64,000 nt of DNA. Source: Alphaproteobacteria bacterium. GTDB taxonomy: Bacteria; Pseudomonadota; Alphaproteobacteria; UBA8366; Aestuariispiraceae. Positions 1 to 9,766 of this stretch are shown piece by piece (positions within the stretch are counted from its first letter, which is position 1; every line of letters begins with the position of its first letter). The stretch lies in NCBI GenBank assembly GCA_024743195.1, contig JANSXE010000005.1, positions 62,001-126,000 of the forward strand, given 5' to 3'. Made by a program: the position numbers and the translations under genes. The notes below the pieces were generated by a model. That model made no database searches and was not told the origin of the DNA. It saw only the letters and a list, made by a program, of their open reading frames with translations.

Positions 1-1526
1 AGGAACCAGCGATCGTGGCTGATCACCACCGCGCAGCCGGGGAAGGTGGTCAGCGAGTCCTCCAGCGCGCGCAGGGTGTCGACGTCGAGATCGTTGGTCG
101 GCTCGTCGAGCAGCAGCACGTTGGCGCCGGATTTCAGCATCTTGGCGAGATGGACGCGGTTGCGCTCGCCGCCGGAGAGCTGGCCGACCTTCTTCTGCTG
201 GTCGCCGCCCTTGAAGTTGAAGGAGCCGACATAGGCGCGGCTCTGCACCTTGCGTTTGCCCAGTTCCAGGACGTCGGCGCCCTCGGAGATCTCCTCCCAG
301 ACCGTGTGGTCGGCGGCGAGCGCGTCGCGCGACTGGTCGACATAGCCCAGCTTCACGGTCTCGCCGATGCGCATGGTTCCCTGATCCGGCTGCTCCTGTC
401 CCGTGATCAGGCGGAACAGCGTCGTCTTGCCCGCGCCGTTCGGGCCGATCACGCCGACGATGCCGCCCGGCGGGAGCTTGAAGCTCAGATTCTCGAACAG
501 CAGCTTGTCCTCATAGGCCTTGGAGACCCCCTCGGCCTCGATCACCAGATCCCCGAGGCGCGGGCCCGGCGGGATGACGATCTGGGCGGTCTGGTTGGCC
601 TGCTCGGCCTCCTGCGCCTCCTGGACCAGCTTCTCGTAGGACTGGATGCGCGCCTTGGACTTGGTCTGGCGGGCGCGGGCCGAGGCGCTGACCCATTCGC
701 GCTCGGCGGAGATCGTGCGCAGGCGCGCCTCCTGCTCGCGGCCTTCCTGGCGCAGACGCTTCTCCTTCTGCTCCAGCCAGCTCGAGTAATTGCCCTCGTA
801 GGGAATGCCGCGGCCGCGGTCGAGCTCCAGAATCCAGCCGGTGACGTTGTCCAGGAAGTAACGGTCGTGGGTGACCATCACGACGGTGCCGGGATAGTCC
901 GCCAGGAAGCGCTGCAGCCAGGCGACGCTTTCGGCGTCCAGATGGTTGGTCGGCTCGTCGAGCAGCAGCATGTCCGGCTTCGACAGCAAGAGCCGGCACA
1001 GCGCGACGCGCCGCCGCTCGCCGCCCGACAGGTTGGTCACCGCCCAGTCGCCCGGCGGGCAGCGCAGCGCGTCCATCGCGACCTCGACCTGCCCTTCCAG
1101 GTCCCAGGCGTCGGCGGCGTCGATCTTTTCCTGCAGCTCCGACTGCTCGCCGATGAGGGTCATCATCTCCTCGTCGTCGGTGACCTCGCCCAGCTTCATC
1201 GAGACCTCGTTGAAGCGGTCGACCAGCGCCTTCAATTCGGCCATGCCCTCCATCGCGTTCTCCGCGACGGTCTTGGCCTCGTCCAGATGCGGCTCCTGCT
1301 CCAGATAGCCGACCTTGATCCCATCGGCGGCCCAGGCCTCGCCGGTGTATTCCGTATCCCGCCCCGCCATGATGCGCAGCAGGGTCGACTTGCCGGCGCC
1401 GTTGTAGCCGAGCACACCGATCTTGGCGCCGGGCAGGAACTGAAGCGTGATCTCCTTCAGCACTTCCTTGCCGCCGGGATAGGTCTTGGACAGCTTGTGC
1501 ATGCCGAAGACGTACTGCTGGGCCAT
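1..1526 (-). CDS. ettA: Energy-dependent translational throttle protein EttA (ABC-F), truncated at left window edge
   Basis: Minus-strand translation from ATG at 1526: [26 protein letters not shown]..., two Walker A motifs ([18 protein letters not shown]), two LSGGE signatures. No stop before position 1. The supplied ORF track does not list it because it is open at the edge. Confidence 0.93.
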   Translation of the reverse strand, partial: MAQQYVFGMHKLSKTYPGGKEVLKEITLQFLPGAKIGVLGYNGAGKSTLLRIMAGRDTEYTGEAWAADGIKVGYLEQEPHLDEAKTVAENAMEGMAELKALVDRFNEVSMKLGEVTDDEEMMTLIGEQSELQEKIDAADAWDLEGQVEVAMDALRCPPGDWAVTNLSGGERRRVALCRLLLSKPDMLLLDEPTNHLDAESVAWLQRFLADYPGTVVMVTHDRYFLDNVTGWILELDRGRGIPYEGNYSSWLEQKEKRLRQEGREQEARLRTISAEREWVSASARARQTKSKARIQSYEKLVQEAQEAEQANQTAQIVIPPGPRLGDLVIEAEGVSKAYEDKLLFENLSFKLPPGGIVGVIGPNGAGKTTLFRLITGQEQPDQGTMRIGETVKLGYVDQSRDALAADHTVWEEISEGADVLELGKRKVQSRAYVGSFNFKGGDQQKKVGQLSGGERNRVHLAKMLKSGANVLLLDEPTNDLDVDTLRALEDSLTTFPGCAVVISHDRWF

Positions 1527-1766
1527 GGGGCTCTTCCTCTCGAACGGGGCTTTGTCGCCGGATATCGACGCTCAAAAACGCGCGCGCCGGATGTCGGCGC
1601 GCAGCGCCTTCTTACTATCGAAGGGGCTCAAGCCGCTCAAGCCGGCAGTTCGGCGGCCGCGCGGCGCCGCGCTCCGGGCGCGCACGCCCGCTGGGCGCGC
1701 TCTTGCCCGAAAATGCGCCTGACGTATAGTGCCCGCCTGGATCAGGGGATCGAACGGACGGGGACC

Positions 1767-2312
1767 ATGGCGGCGGAGGGGCGACCGGATATCGAGGGGG
1801 TGATCTCCGACAAAACGATCGCGAGGACCCGCGATACGGCCGCGCTGTTGAGCCCCCAGGCCCGAGAGACCATAACCGGGGCCGCCAGCTATTTCGTGCG
1901 CCTGGCGGAGGCGAGGCGCACACCCGACGACCTGCGCCGCCTGCAGAACCGGCCGTCGCTTCGCAGCCACGCGATGGTCACGCTCACACCGCCGGGCGGG
2001 GGCGTGGCCTGGCCGGTCCTGGCGCATCCGATGGCCAAGATCTGCACGGTCGTCCTTTTTACCGGCGTCCTCATCCGGGCCGGCCAGGTCCTGCGCCCGC
2101 AGAACCAATGGCCCGGCGGCGCGGCGGATCGGCCGTACCTCGAAGGCGCGTTCCAAGGCTTGCCGGTCCGACGGGACACGCTGCGCCTGTTCATGCTGCG
2201 CGTTCACAGCACCACGCCCGGCGCCCTTGAAACGCCGTATGACTGGCGGGACTGGGTGCTGGCGACGGTCGCCGCCGTCGGACCCGACGACTTGAAGGAC
2301 GCCTTGCTGTGA
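1767..2312 (+). CDS. Hypothetical protein (about 181 aa)
   Basis: Downstream in-frame ATG within the 15..2312 ORF; the upstream part of that ORF is antisense to ettA. No family recognised. Confidence 0.45.
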   Translation: MAAEGRPDIEGVISDKTIARTRDTAALLSPQARETITGAASYFVRLAEARRTPDDLRRLQNRPSLRSHAMVTLTPPGGGVAWPVLAHPMAKICTVVLFTGVLIRAGQVLRPQNQWPGGAADRPYLEGAFQGLPVRRDTLRLFMLRVHSTTPGALETPYDWRDWVLATVAAVGPDDLKDALL

Positions 2313-2370
2313 CGCGCCGATATCTTGCCGGTGCGCGCCCTACTATTGAAAAAGCCGAAAACATGCTAAC

Positions 2371-2652
2371 GTGACGACCATGAAGCGCAGCGAGAAATAC
2401 ACCGGCGCCGCCGCCGTTCGCGCCCTGGCCAAGGCCGGGTTGCCGGTCGATCGGGTGGAGGAGCGCGTTCGCGCGGCGCTCGACGGCGAGACGTCCTTTC
2501 AGGAGGCGTTCGACATTCCCGCCTGGCCGAATGGCGAGGCCGACGCCATCGGCGGGGCCGACGCCATCAGGGAGGCCGCGGACGCGCCGGATGAGGCCGC
2601 CGAGGCGGGCGCCGTCGCCGATGGGCCGGCCGAAACGGAAGCGAGCTACTGA
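2371..2652 (+). CDS. Small hypothetical protein, Ala/Glu/Asp-rich C-terminus
   Basis: ORF MTTMKRSEKYTGAAAVRALAKAGLPVDRVEERV...; GTG at 2371 or ATG at 2380. Confidence 0.45.
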   Translation: MTTMKRSEKYTGAAAVRALAKAGLPVDRVEERVRAALDGETSFQEAFDIPAWPNGEADAIGGADAIREAADAPDEAAEAGAVADGPAETEASY

Positions 2653-2678
2653 CGCGGGGCCGATCGGCCGCCCCCGCC

Positions 2679-2719
2679 CGGTTCCACGCCAGGTTCCATG
2701 CCCGGTTCCATGCCCGGTT
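2679..2719. repeat. Short tandem repeat, about 12-bp unit (ggttccatgccc-like), 3+ copies
   Basis: cggttccacgccaggttccatgcccggttccatgcccggtt read directly. Confidence 0.8.
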
Positions 2720-2790
2720 GAGGTCTCAGCGATCCGGAGCGGGGTAGATTCAGCGCGCATCATGACCGTCGGCCAGGGAGCACGGCGCCT

Positions 2791-3282
2791 ATGGAGGCTT
2801 GCGATCTCGCGGTAGCGCCCTACCAGGGCTACGCCAACGCCTTGGGCGTTCTCCTGTCCCTGGCCGCCGTCGTGATTTCGGCGGCGCCGATCTATCAGGC
2901 CCATCGCACCTTCAGGGAGCGCGCGCGTCTCCTGGACCGCACCATCCAGGATATCCAGTCGGGGGCGATCGAGTCCGTCGACGCCTATCACACCATGCCG
3001 ACAAAGCCGTCGACCGAGAGTCCGGCCAGCGACGCCGAACGGGCGGCGTTGGAGGAAGCGCGGGCGACCGACCCCGACTACACGCTTCAGAGGCTCCGGA
3101 TCGAGCGTCTCGGAACCTGGGACGTCTTTCGGATGATGCGCTCGATCCTCGACGCGGTGGAGAGCAGCTTCTCGCGGCCCCGCTGGTTTACCGGCGCGTG
3201 CCTCGCCTTGGCGCTCGGGTATGTCGGGGTCCTGGCGGTGGCGCTGTTTCCAACCTGGGCGCTGGGCTGGGCGGTCTGCTGA
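2791..3282 (+). CDS. Hypothetical membrane protein, two predicted TM helices
   Basis: Hydrophobic segments ALGVLLSLAAVVISAAPIY and FTGACLALALGYVGVLAVALFPTWALGW. Confidence 0.5.
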   Translation: MEACDLAVAPYQGYANALGVLLSLAAVVISAAPIYQAHRTFRERARLLDRTIQDIQSGAIESVDAYHTMPTKPSTESPASDAERAALEEARATDPDYTLQRLRIERLGTWDVFRMMRSILDAVESSFSRPRWFTGACLALALGYVGVLAVALFPTWALGWAVC

Positions 3283-3343
3283 CCGGTGCGCGGAATCGGT
3301 CGCCGGGCTTGATTTTGCCGGCCGGCGACCCGATTCTATCTGC

Positions 3344-3784
3344 ATGATTGATGAGAGCAACAACACGCAAGGCCATGCGGGCCGCGGGAACGGCGACGGG
3401 GCGGACGGCCAGCCGCCGGTGGTCGGCGCCTCGGAGACGGAGCGCGAGACCCCGATGCTGGTTCAGGCCAAGTTCCCCATCGGCCTTCCGGTGCGGCACC
3501 GCCGCTTCGGCTTCCACGGCGTGATCTTCGACGTGGATCCGGAGTTCGACAACAGCGAGGAATGGTATCAATCCATCCCGGAAGAGGTGCGCCCGCGCAA
3601 GGACCAGCCCTTCTACCACCTCCTGGCGGTCAATCCGCAGGACCAGTCGCCTTACGTCGCCTACGTCTCCGAACAGAATCTGGAGGCCAGCCCGGAGGAT
3701 GAGGGGCCCTTCCATCCGGCGGTCGCGGACCTGTTCGACGGCATGGCCGAAGGACGCTTCGTCCCGCGCCATCCCTACAACTGA
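3344..3784 (+). CDS. hspQ: Heat shock protein HspQ (hemimethylated DNA-binding-like family)
   Basis: MLVQAKFPIGLPVRHRRFGFHGVIFDVDPEFDNSEEWYQSIP...KDQPFYHLLAVNPQDQSPYVAYVSEQNLE is characteristic. Start may be 3344 or 3455. Confidence 0.88.
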   Translation: MIDESNNTQGHAGRGNGDGADGQPPVVGASETERETPMLVQAKFPIGLPVRHRRFGFHGVIFDVDPEFDNSEEWYQSIPEEVRPRKDQPFYHLLAVNPQDQSPYVAYVSEQNLEASPEDEGPFHPAVADLFDGMAEGRFVPRHPYN

Positions 3785-3811
3785 TCGGGCCGGCGGCCGC
3801 AGCGCGCCCAC

Positions 3812-4050
3812 ACCCTTCGAGACGGGCGCTCACGCGCCCTCCTCAGGGTGAGGCCCGCAAGCGACAAAGTCCGACAGACGGCCCTCATCCTGAGGAGCGG
3901 CCGGCAGGCCGCGTCTCGACGGACGGAAGCCTGCTCGCCGCACCGGACAGTCCCCTCCCCGAAACGAGGCCCGGAGCCTTGCATTCCCGCAGGAAGCCCG
4001 CATCCTGAAGAGCCGCCGTCAGGCGGCGTCTCGAAGGGTGCGGCCTTGCC
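3812..4050. repeat. Cluster of three REP-like palindromic units
   Basis: cccttcgagacgggcgctcacgcgccctcctcagggtgagg; cctcatcctgaggagcggccggcaggccgcgtctcgacgg; gcatcctgaagagccgccgtcaggcggcgtctcgaagggtgcgg. Confidence 0.8.
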
Positions 4051-4118
4051 CGGACGCCGGCCGGCGCGATGGAAATCGACCGACCGGGCCGGGATAGGCC
4101 TATGGAAGGACCTGGCAG

Positions 4119-5723
4119 ATGCTGACCCGCGCGCCGGACTATCGCACCCTCTATGACGGGTTCCGCTGGCCGATCCCGGATCGCTACAACATCGGCGTCG
4201 ACTGCTCGGACAAGCATCCGCCGGACCGGTTGGCCTTGATCTATCGCGCCGCGGACGGCTGCGTGACGCGCTTCACCTTCGGGGATCTCTCCCGACAGTC
4301 CAATCGGCTCGCCAACCTTTTGACCGCGAGCGGGCTCGCGCGCGGCGACCGGGTCGGCGTGCTGCTGCCGCAGGCGCCGGAGACGGCGTTCGCGCACTTG
4401 GCGGCCTTCAAGGCCGGTCTGGTCTCCGTCCCGCTTTTCACGCTGTTCGGGGAGGAGGCGCTGGAATACCGCCTCAAGGCCTGCGGCGCGAAAGCGCTGG
4501 TGACCGACGCGGCCAGCCTGCCCAAGATCGCCGAGATCCGGGACCGGCTGCCGGAGCTGGCGTTGGTGCTGTGCATCGACGGTCCGGCCGAGGGGGCGGA
4601 GGACCTGCACGCCCTGATGGACCGAGCCTCCGACGCGTTCGCGCCCGTCGATACGGGGCTCGACGACCCGGCGCTGATCATCTTCACCTCCGGCACCACG
4701 GGGCCGCCGAAGGGGGCGCTGCACGGGCATCGGGTGCTGCTCGGCCATCTGCCCGGGGTGGAACTGCCGCAGGAGTTCTTTCCGGAGCCCGGCGACCTGT
4801 TCTGGACGCCGGCGGACTGGGCCTGGATCGGCGGGCTGATCGACGTGCTGCTGCCGAGCCTGCATCACGGTGTCCCCGTCCTTGCCTACCGGATGGGCAA
4901 GTTCGACCCCGAGGACGCCTTCCGCATCCTGGCGGATTTCGAGGTGCGCAACGCCTTCATGCCGCCGACCGCGCTGAAGCTGATGCGGCAGGTCGAGGGT
5001 CCGGCGCGCTTCCGCGTCCGGATGCGCTCCATCGGCAGCGGCGGCGAGACGCTGGGGGAGGAGCTGCTCGCCTGGGGGCGCGAGACCTTCGGGCTGACGC
5101 TGAACGAATTCTACGGCCAGACCGAATGCAATCTGGTGCTCTCCAACTGCGCCAGCCTGTTCGAGGTCCGGCCCGGCTCGATGGGCCGCGCCGTTCCCGG
5201 CCACCGGGTCGGGATCGTCGACGCCGAGGGCCGCGAGCTACCCGATGGCGAGGTCGGCGCGATCGCGGTCAAGCGCCCCGACCCGGTGATGTTCCTGGGC
5301 TATTGGGAGAACGAGGCGGCGACGCGCGCGAAGTTCGCGGGCGACTGGCTCCTGACCGGCGACACGGGCCGACGGGACGAAGACGGTTACTTCTGGTATG
5401 TCGGCCGCGACGACGACGTGATCACGACGGCCGGCTACCGCGTCGGCCCGGGGGAGATCGAGGATTGCCTGACGGGGCACCCGGCCGTCCAGCTCGCCGC
5501 CGTCGTCGGCGTCCCCGACCCGCTGCGCACCCAGACGATCAAGGCCTTCATCGTCCCGGCGGCCGGCCACGAGCCAAGCGACGCGCTGGCCGAGACGATC
5601 AAGAGTCACGTGAAAACAAAGCTCGCCGCCCACGAATACCCGCGGATCGTGGAATTCGTCGACAGCCTGCCCATGACCGCCACCGGCAAGATCATGCGCA
5701 AGGCGCTGCGGGAGCGGGGCTGA
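4119..5723 (+). CDS. AMP-binding acyl-CoA/acetyl-CoA synthetase family protein
   Basis: IIFTSGTTGPPKGALHGH, YGQTECN, GYWENE...WLLTGDTGRRDEDGYFWYVGRDDDVI, C-terminal TATGKIMRK. Confidence 0.9.
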   Translation: MLTRAPDYRTLYDGFRWPIPDRYNIGVDCSDKHPPDRLALIYRAADGCVTRFTFGDLSRQSNRLANLLTASGLARGDRVGVLLPQAPETAFAHLAAFKAGLVSVPLFTLFGEEALEYRLKACGAKALVTDAASLPKIAEIRDRLPELALVLCIDGPAEGAEDLHALMDRASDAFAPVDTGLDDPALIIFTSGTTGPPKGALHGHRVLLGHLPGVELPQEFFPEPGDLFWTPADWAWIGGLIDVLLPSLHHGVPVLAYRMGKFDPEDAFRILADFEVRNAFMPPTALKLMRQVEGPARFRVRMRSIGSGGETLGEELLAWGRETFGLTLNEFYGQTECNLVLSNCASLFEVRPGSMGRAVPGHRVGIVDAEGRELPDGEVGAIAVKRPDPVMFLGYWENEAATRAKFAGDWLLTGDTGRRDEDGYFWYVGRDDDVITTAGYRVGPGEIEDCLTGHPAVQLAAVVGVPDPLRTQTIKAFIVPAAGHEPSDALAETIKSHVKTKLAAHEYPRIVEFVDSLPMTATGKIMRKALRERG

Positions 5724-5786
5724 CGACCGGGCGGCGCGCCCAACCTGCGAACCGCCTGACCTGCGAACCGGAGGAACCGCTTCAGG

Positions 5787-6362
5787 TCACGCGTCGGGTT
5801 TGGCGGGCGGGTTTGCGGTCGTGACCGACGCGCCGGCGACGATCTGCGGGCGTTGGCCGTTGCCGGGCTTGGCGAGCGGGCGCTGCGGGGCGCGCGGCGG
5901 CGGCTCCTTGGGCGCCTCCACCGCCGGACGCTTCTCCAGCTTCTGCTCCGCCTTCGCGCCGGGTTTGGTCTCAGACGCCGCGTCGCCGTCAGCGGACGCG
6001 CGGCTGTAGCGGCCCTCGATCCTGGCGCCGGCGGCGACCTCCAACACCTCGTGCGCGACGTCGCCGACGACGACCGCGCTGGCCGCGAGCGTCACCTGGG
6101 TGGCGCGGATGTCGCCGCGCACCGTTCCCTCGACGCTGACTTCCTGCGCGGAGACGCGCCCGACCAGTTCGCCGGACCGGCCGATCACCAGCGCCCGACA
6201 GCGCACATTGCCTTCAAGGCGCCCGTCGAGCCGCACGTCGCCCTCGCCGTCCAATTCGCCGACCACGGTGAGGCCTTCCGCGATCTCGGAGGTCTTGCGC
6301 GCGGGCTCGGCCGACATGGGGGCCGGCGGCGGCGCGGTCTCGGGCTTTTTCGATCCGAACAT
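5787..6362 (-). CDS. Bactofilin family (polymer-forming cytoskeletal) protein
   Basis: GLTVVGELDGEGDVRLDGRLEGNVRCRALVIGRSGELVGRVSAQEVSVEGTVRGDIRA beta-helix repeats; disordered C-terminus. Confidence 0.88.
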   Translation of the reverse strand: MFGSKKPETAPPPAPMSAEPARKTSEIAEGLTVVGELDGEGDVRLDGRLEGNVRCRALVIGRSGELVGRVSAQEVSVEGTVRGDIRATQVTLAASAVVVGDVAHEVLEVAAGARIEGRYSRASADGDAASETKPGAKAEQKLEKRPAVEAPKEPPPRAPQRPLAKPGNGQRPQIVAGASVTTANPPAKPDA

Positions 6363-6533
6363 GGGTGCTCTTTCCTGCCAGGCCCGACGACGGGCGTCCC
6401 TGCGCGGCGACGCCCGCGCGAGCGCCCCCCTCGTGATCGGTGGCGGTCATGGTACGTCAGGCGCGCGCGAGCGGCAATGAAGAGCGTGTGACATTTCGCG
6501 GTCCGCCGCACAAAACGTGCGCGCGGTGGGCCG

Positions 6534-7502
6534 TCACTCCGCGGCTTCGGCCGCTTCGGCGCCGCCGGCGGCCAGGAACCGCTCGGCCTCCAGCGCGGCC
6601 ATGCAGCCCATCCCGGCCGCGGTGACGGCCTGGCGATAGACGTGATCGCTGACGTCGCCGGCGGCGTAGACGCCGGGCACGTCGGTCGCGGTGGAATCCG
6701 CCGCCGTCAGGATGTAGCCGTTGGCGTCCATCTCCAGCTTGCCCTTGAAGATCCCGGTCGCCGGGTCGTGGCCAATGGCGATGAAGACGCCGTCGGCGGC
6801 GATTTCCGAGGTCTCGCCGGTCTTCACGCTCTTCAGCCGCACGCCGGAGACGCCGGGCGGGTCGCCGTCGGCCAGGATTTCCTCGACCGTGCTGTCCCAC
6901 ACCACCTCGATCTTGGGGTGGGCGAAGAGGCGCTCCTGCAGGATCTTCTCCGCGCGCAGGGCGTCGCGCCGGTGGATCAGGGTGACCTTGCTGGCGTGGT
7001 TGGTGAGGTAGAGCGCCTCCTCGACCGCCGTGTTGCCGCCGCCGACGACGGCGACCCGCTTCTCCCGGAAGAAGAAGCCGTCGCAGGTGGCGCAGGCGGA
7101 GACGCCGGCGCCCTGCAGGCGCTGCTCGCTCTCCAACCCCAGCCAGCGCGCCTGCGCGCCGGTGGCGATGATGACCGACTCCGCGGTGTAGACGGTCCCG
7201 CTGTCGCCGGTGCAGCGGAAGGGGCGGACCGTGAAATCGACCTCGGTGATCAGATCGTAGCGGATGTCGGTCCCGACCTTCTCCGCCTGCTTCTGCATCT
7301 GCTCCATCAGCCAGGGGCCCTGGATCACGTCCTCGTAGCCCGGATAGTTCTCGACGTCCGTCGTGATCATGAGCTGGCCGCCCGGCTGCAGGCCGGCGAC
7401 GAGGCGCGGGGCCAGACTGGCGCGCGCCGCGTAGATCGCGGCCGTGTAGCCGGCTGGGCCGGCGCCGATGATCAGGACCTTGCTGTGCAGTTCGTCGGCC
7501 AT
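6534..7502 (-). CDS. trxB: Thioredoxin-disulfide reductase
   Basis: MADELHSKVLIIGAGPAGYTAAIYAARA..., redox motif CATCDGFFF, NAD(P)-binding VVGGGNTAVEEALYL. Start moved from 7589 to 7502. Confidence 0.96.
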   Translation of the reverse strand: MADELHSKVLIIGAGPAGYTAAIYAARASLAPRLVAGLQPGGQLMITTDVENYPGYEDVIQGPWLMEQMQKQAEKVGTDIRYDLITEVDFTVRPFRCTGDSGTVYTAESVIIATGAQARWLGLESEQRLQGAGVSACATCDGFFFREKRVAVVGGGNTAVEEALYLTNHASKVTLIHRRDALRAEKILQERLFAHPKIEVVWDSTVEEILADGDPPGVSGVRLKSVKTGETSEIAADGVFIAIGHDPATGIFKGKLEMDANGYILTAADSTATDVPGVYAAGDVSDHVYRQAVTAAGMGCMAALEAERFLAAGGAEAAEAAE

Positions 7503-7605
7503 CGAGAAACTCTCCCGGGATGGAGCGTGATGTCGGAGCGGGCGGCGCCAGGGAAGCCCCCACCATAGCCGCGACCGCGCGCCGCGCAAGACCGCGCGCC
7601 GGCCC

Positions 7606-8139
7606 TCATGCGCCGCCGCGCGCCAGCAGCAGGAAATCGTGCGCGGGCGCGCCGTCGGCCGCCGGGCGCGCCTCGCGCCGGACCGTGCGCCAGGCCGCGC
7701 GATCGAAGGGCGGGAACAGGGTGTCGCCGTCCGGCTCGGCGTGCACCTGCGTCAGATAGAGCCGCGTCGCGCGGCCAAGCGTCGCAGCGAAGATCTCCGC
7801 CCCGCCGATGACGCTGATCTCCGGGTCGTCCAGGCCGCTCAGGCTAGCGAGTGCTTCGGCCCGGGCGAGCGCCGCGTCGAGGTCGGTGAAGACCTCCGCC
7901 CCGTCCGCCTGATAATCGGCCTGCCGCGTGACGACGATGTTCGGCCGGCCCGGCAGCGGTCGCTTCGGCAAGGAGTCCCAGGTCTTGCGGCCCATGACCA
8001 GGGGCTTGCCCATCGTGACGCGCTTGAAATGCTTCAGATCGTCGGGCAGGCGCCATGGCAGATCGCCGGCGGCGCCGATGACGCCGTTGTCCGCGACCGC
8101 CACCACCAGTGCGATCGGATGCGCGAGCCGTTGCCCCAT
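7606..8139 (-). CDS. folA: Dihydrofolate reductase
   Basis: HPIALVVAVADNGVIGAAGDLPWRLPDDLKHFKRVTMGKPLVMGRKTWDSLPKRPLPGRPNIVVTR. Confidence 0.95.
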   Translation of the reverse strand: MGQRLAHPIALVVAVADNGVIGAAGDLPWRLPDDLKHFKRVTMGKPLVMGRKTWDSLPKRPLPGRPNIVVTRQADYQADGAEVFTDLDAALARAEALASLSGLDDPEISVIGGAEIFAATLGRATRLYLTQVHAEPDGDTLFPPFDRAAWRTVRREARPAADGAPAHDFLLLARGGA

Positions 8140-8144
8140 CGCGT

Positions 8145-8951
8145 TCACACCGCCACCGGGGCCTTGATGTGCGGGTGCGGGTCGTAGCCCTCCAGCGTGA
8201 AGTCCCCGTAGCGGAAGGCGAACAGATCGGTGACCGCGGGGTTGAGACGCATCGTCGGCAGCGGGCGCGGCGCGCGGGCGAGCTGCAGTTCGGCCTGCTC
8301 CAGATGGTTCAGGTAGAGATGCGCGTCGCCCAGCGTGTGGATGAAATGTCCGGGCTTCAGGCCCGTCACCTGCGCCGTCATCATCGTCAGCAACGCGTAG
8401 GAGGCGATGTTGAACGGCACGCCCAGGAAGATGTCGGCGGAGCGCTGATAGAGCTGGCAGCTCAATCGCCCGTCCGCGACATGGAACTGGAACAGGCAGT
8501 GGCAGGGCGGCAGCGCCATCGCGTCCACCTCCGCCGGGTTCCAGGCGCTCACGACGTGGCGCCGGCTGTCGGGATTGCGGCGGATCTGCTCGACGACCTG
8601 CGATATCTGGTCGATGCGCCGGCCGTCCGGCGCGGGCCAACTGCGCCATTGCGAGCCGTAGACGGGGCCGAGATCGCCGTTCTCGTCGGCCCAATCGTCC
8701 CAGATGCTGACGCCGTTGTCCTTGAGGTACTTGATGTTGGTGTCGCCGGCGAGGAACCAAAGCAGCTCGTGGATGATGGAGCGCAGATGCAGCTTCTTGG
8801 TCGTGACGAGCGGAAAGCCGTCCGCCAGATCGAAGCGCATCTGCCAGCCGAAGACCGAGCGCACGCCCGTCCCCGTCCGGTCGCCCTTCTCGACGCCGTG
8901 GTCCTTCACATGGGCGAGCAGGTCGAGATATTGCCGCATGAGGCCCGTCAT
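8145..8951 (-). CDS. thyA: Thymidylate synthase
   Basis: [38 protein letters not shown]..., catalytic [14 protein letters not shown]. Start probably 8951 or 8939. Confidence 0.96.
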   Translation of the reverse strand: MTGLMRQYLDLLAHVKDHGVEKGDRTGTGVRSVFGWQMRFDLADGFPLVTTKKLHLRSIIHELLWFLAGDTNIKYLKDNGVSIWDDWADENGDLGPVYGSQWRSWPAPDGRRIDQISQVVEQIRRNPDSRRHVVSAWNPAEVDAMALPPCHCLFQFHVADGRLSCQLYQRSADIFLGVPFNIASYALLTMMTAQVTGLKPGHFIHTLGDAHLYLNHLEQAELQLARAPRPLPTMRLNPAVTDLFAFRYGDFTLEGYDPHPHIKAPVAV

Positions 8952-9017
8952 AGTGCGAGTCCGCATCCGGCGCAATGAGGCGCCGTGACGGCGGACGCTG
9001 CGATCGGGCGTCGGCCT

Positions 9018-9132
9018 CGTCCTTCGAGACGGGCGCTGGCGCGCCCTCCTCGGGATGAGGCCTACTTGCCTTGGGTCAGCCTTCAAGCCCTCGTCCTGAG
9101 GAGGCGCGAACGCGCCGTCTCGAAGGGCGAGG
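9018..9132. repeat. Pair of inverted REP-like palindromic units
   Basis: cgtccttcgagacgggcgctggcgcgccctcctcgggatgagg and ccctcgtcctgaggaggcgcgaacgcgccgtctcgaagggcgagg; same family as 3812-4050. Confidence 0.8.
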
Positions 9133-9174
9133 GCGACGCCGGCCGCTGCGCGCAGTCGCCGGGCCCTCCACCGC

Positions 9175-9490
9175 TTCTTTTCCCTTCAAATCTCCCCTTC
9201 GAACGCCTATATCTCCTCTGTCGGGCAACCGACTATGGCGCTAGACGGCGCCGCGGAATAAGCGCAGCGGACCCGGGGGCAGTACCCGGCGCCTCCACCA
9301 ATTCCGCCGTTCGGCCGGCCCGCAGGGGTCGCCGGCGGCTCTTCGGGGGCGAACCAGGATCGACGCGCGTGGTAAAGGCGGTGTTGGCGCTCGGTATGGC
9401 ACCACCGTTATCGGGCCATTCGCTTAAATGCGAACGACAACGATGAGATGGTCGCCGTCGCCGCGTAAGCGGTCAAAGCGACATTGACTC
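9175..9490 (+). ncRNA. ssrA: Circularly permuted two-piece tmRNA gene (acceptor piece, spacer, coding piece); outer ends approximate
   Basis: Acceptor 3' end ...gcggacccgggggcagtacccggcgcctccacca ends at 9300. The coding-piece 5' end gggggcgaaccaggatcgacg starts at 9345. GGGGGCG pairs with CGCCTCC, placing a G-U at pair 3. Tag ORF 9430-9468 reads ANDNDEMVAVAA stop. Confidence 0.94.
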
Positions 9491-9766
9491 GCAATCCCCG
9501 GTCGGTTCATCGCCGGCCGGGTGGGGCCGGGCGCCGCCTAGCAACAGAAGGCGCCCACTTTCTCCCCGCCGACCCGGCGTCCACGACCACTTCCCTCGGG
9601 CATATCCCTTCCCGCCATGCGGTTGCTTTTCCCCGGGCGATTTGTTTCGCTGACCCGACGTTGGGGGGCTGCCCCGGCCCCGGCGCGCTTTGCTCTGGAG
9701 CGCCGGGGGGATTGCGACTAGGCTTACGGGCGCCGCGCCGGATGGCGGGCCTCAAGGCGGGACCGG

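Noticed and set aside
15-1766. N-terminal part of the 765-aa plus-strand ORF 15..2312
   Set aside because: Antisense to the clearly coding ettA gene; low-complexity shadow translation. Only the part from 1767 is kept.
8985-9446. 153-aa ORF overlapping ssrA
   Set aside because: Runs through REP units and the tmRNA gene; not a plausible protein.
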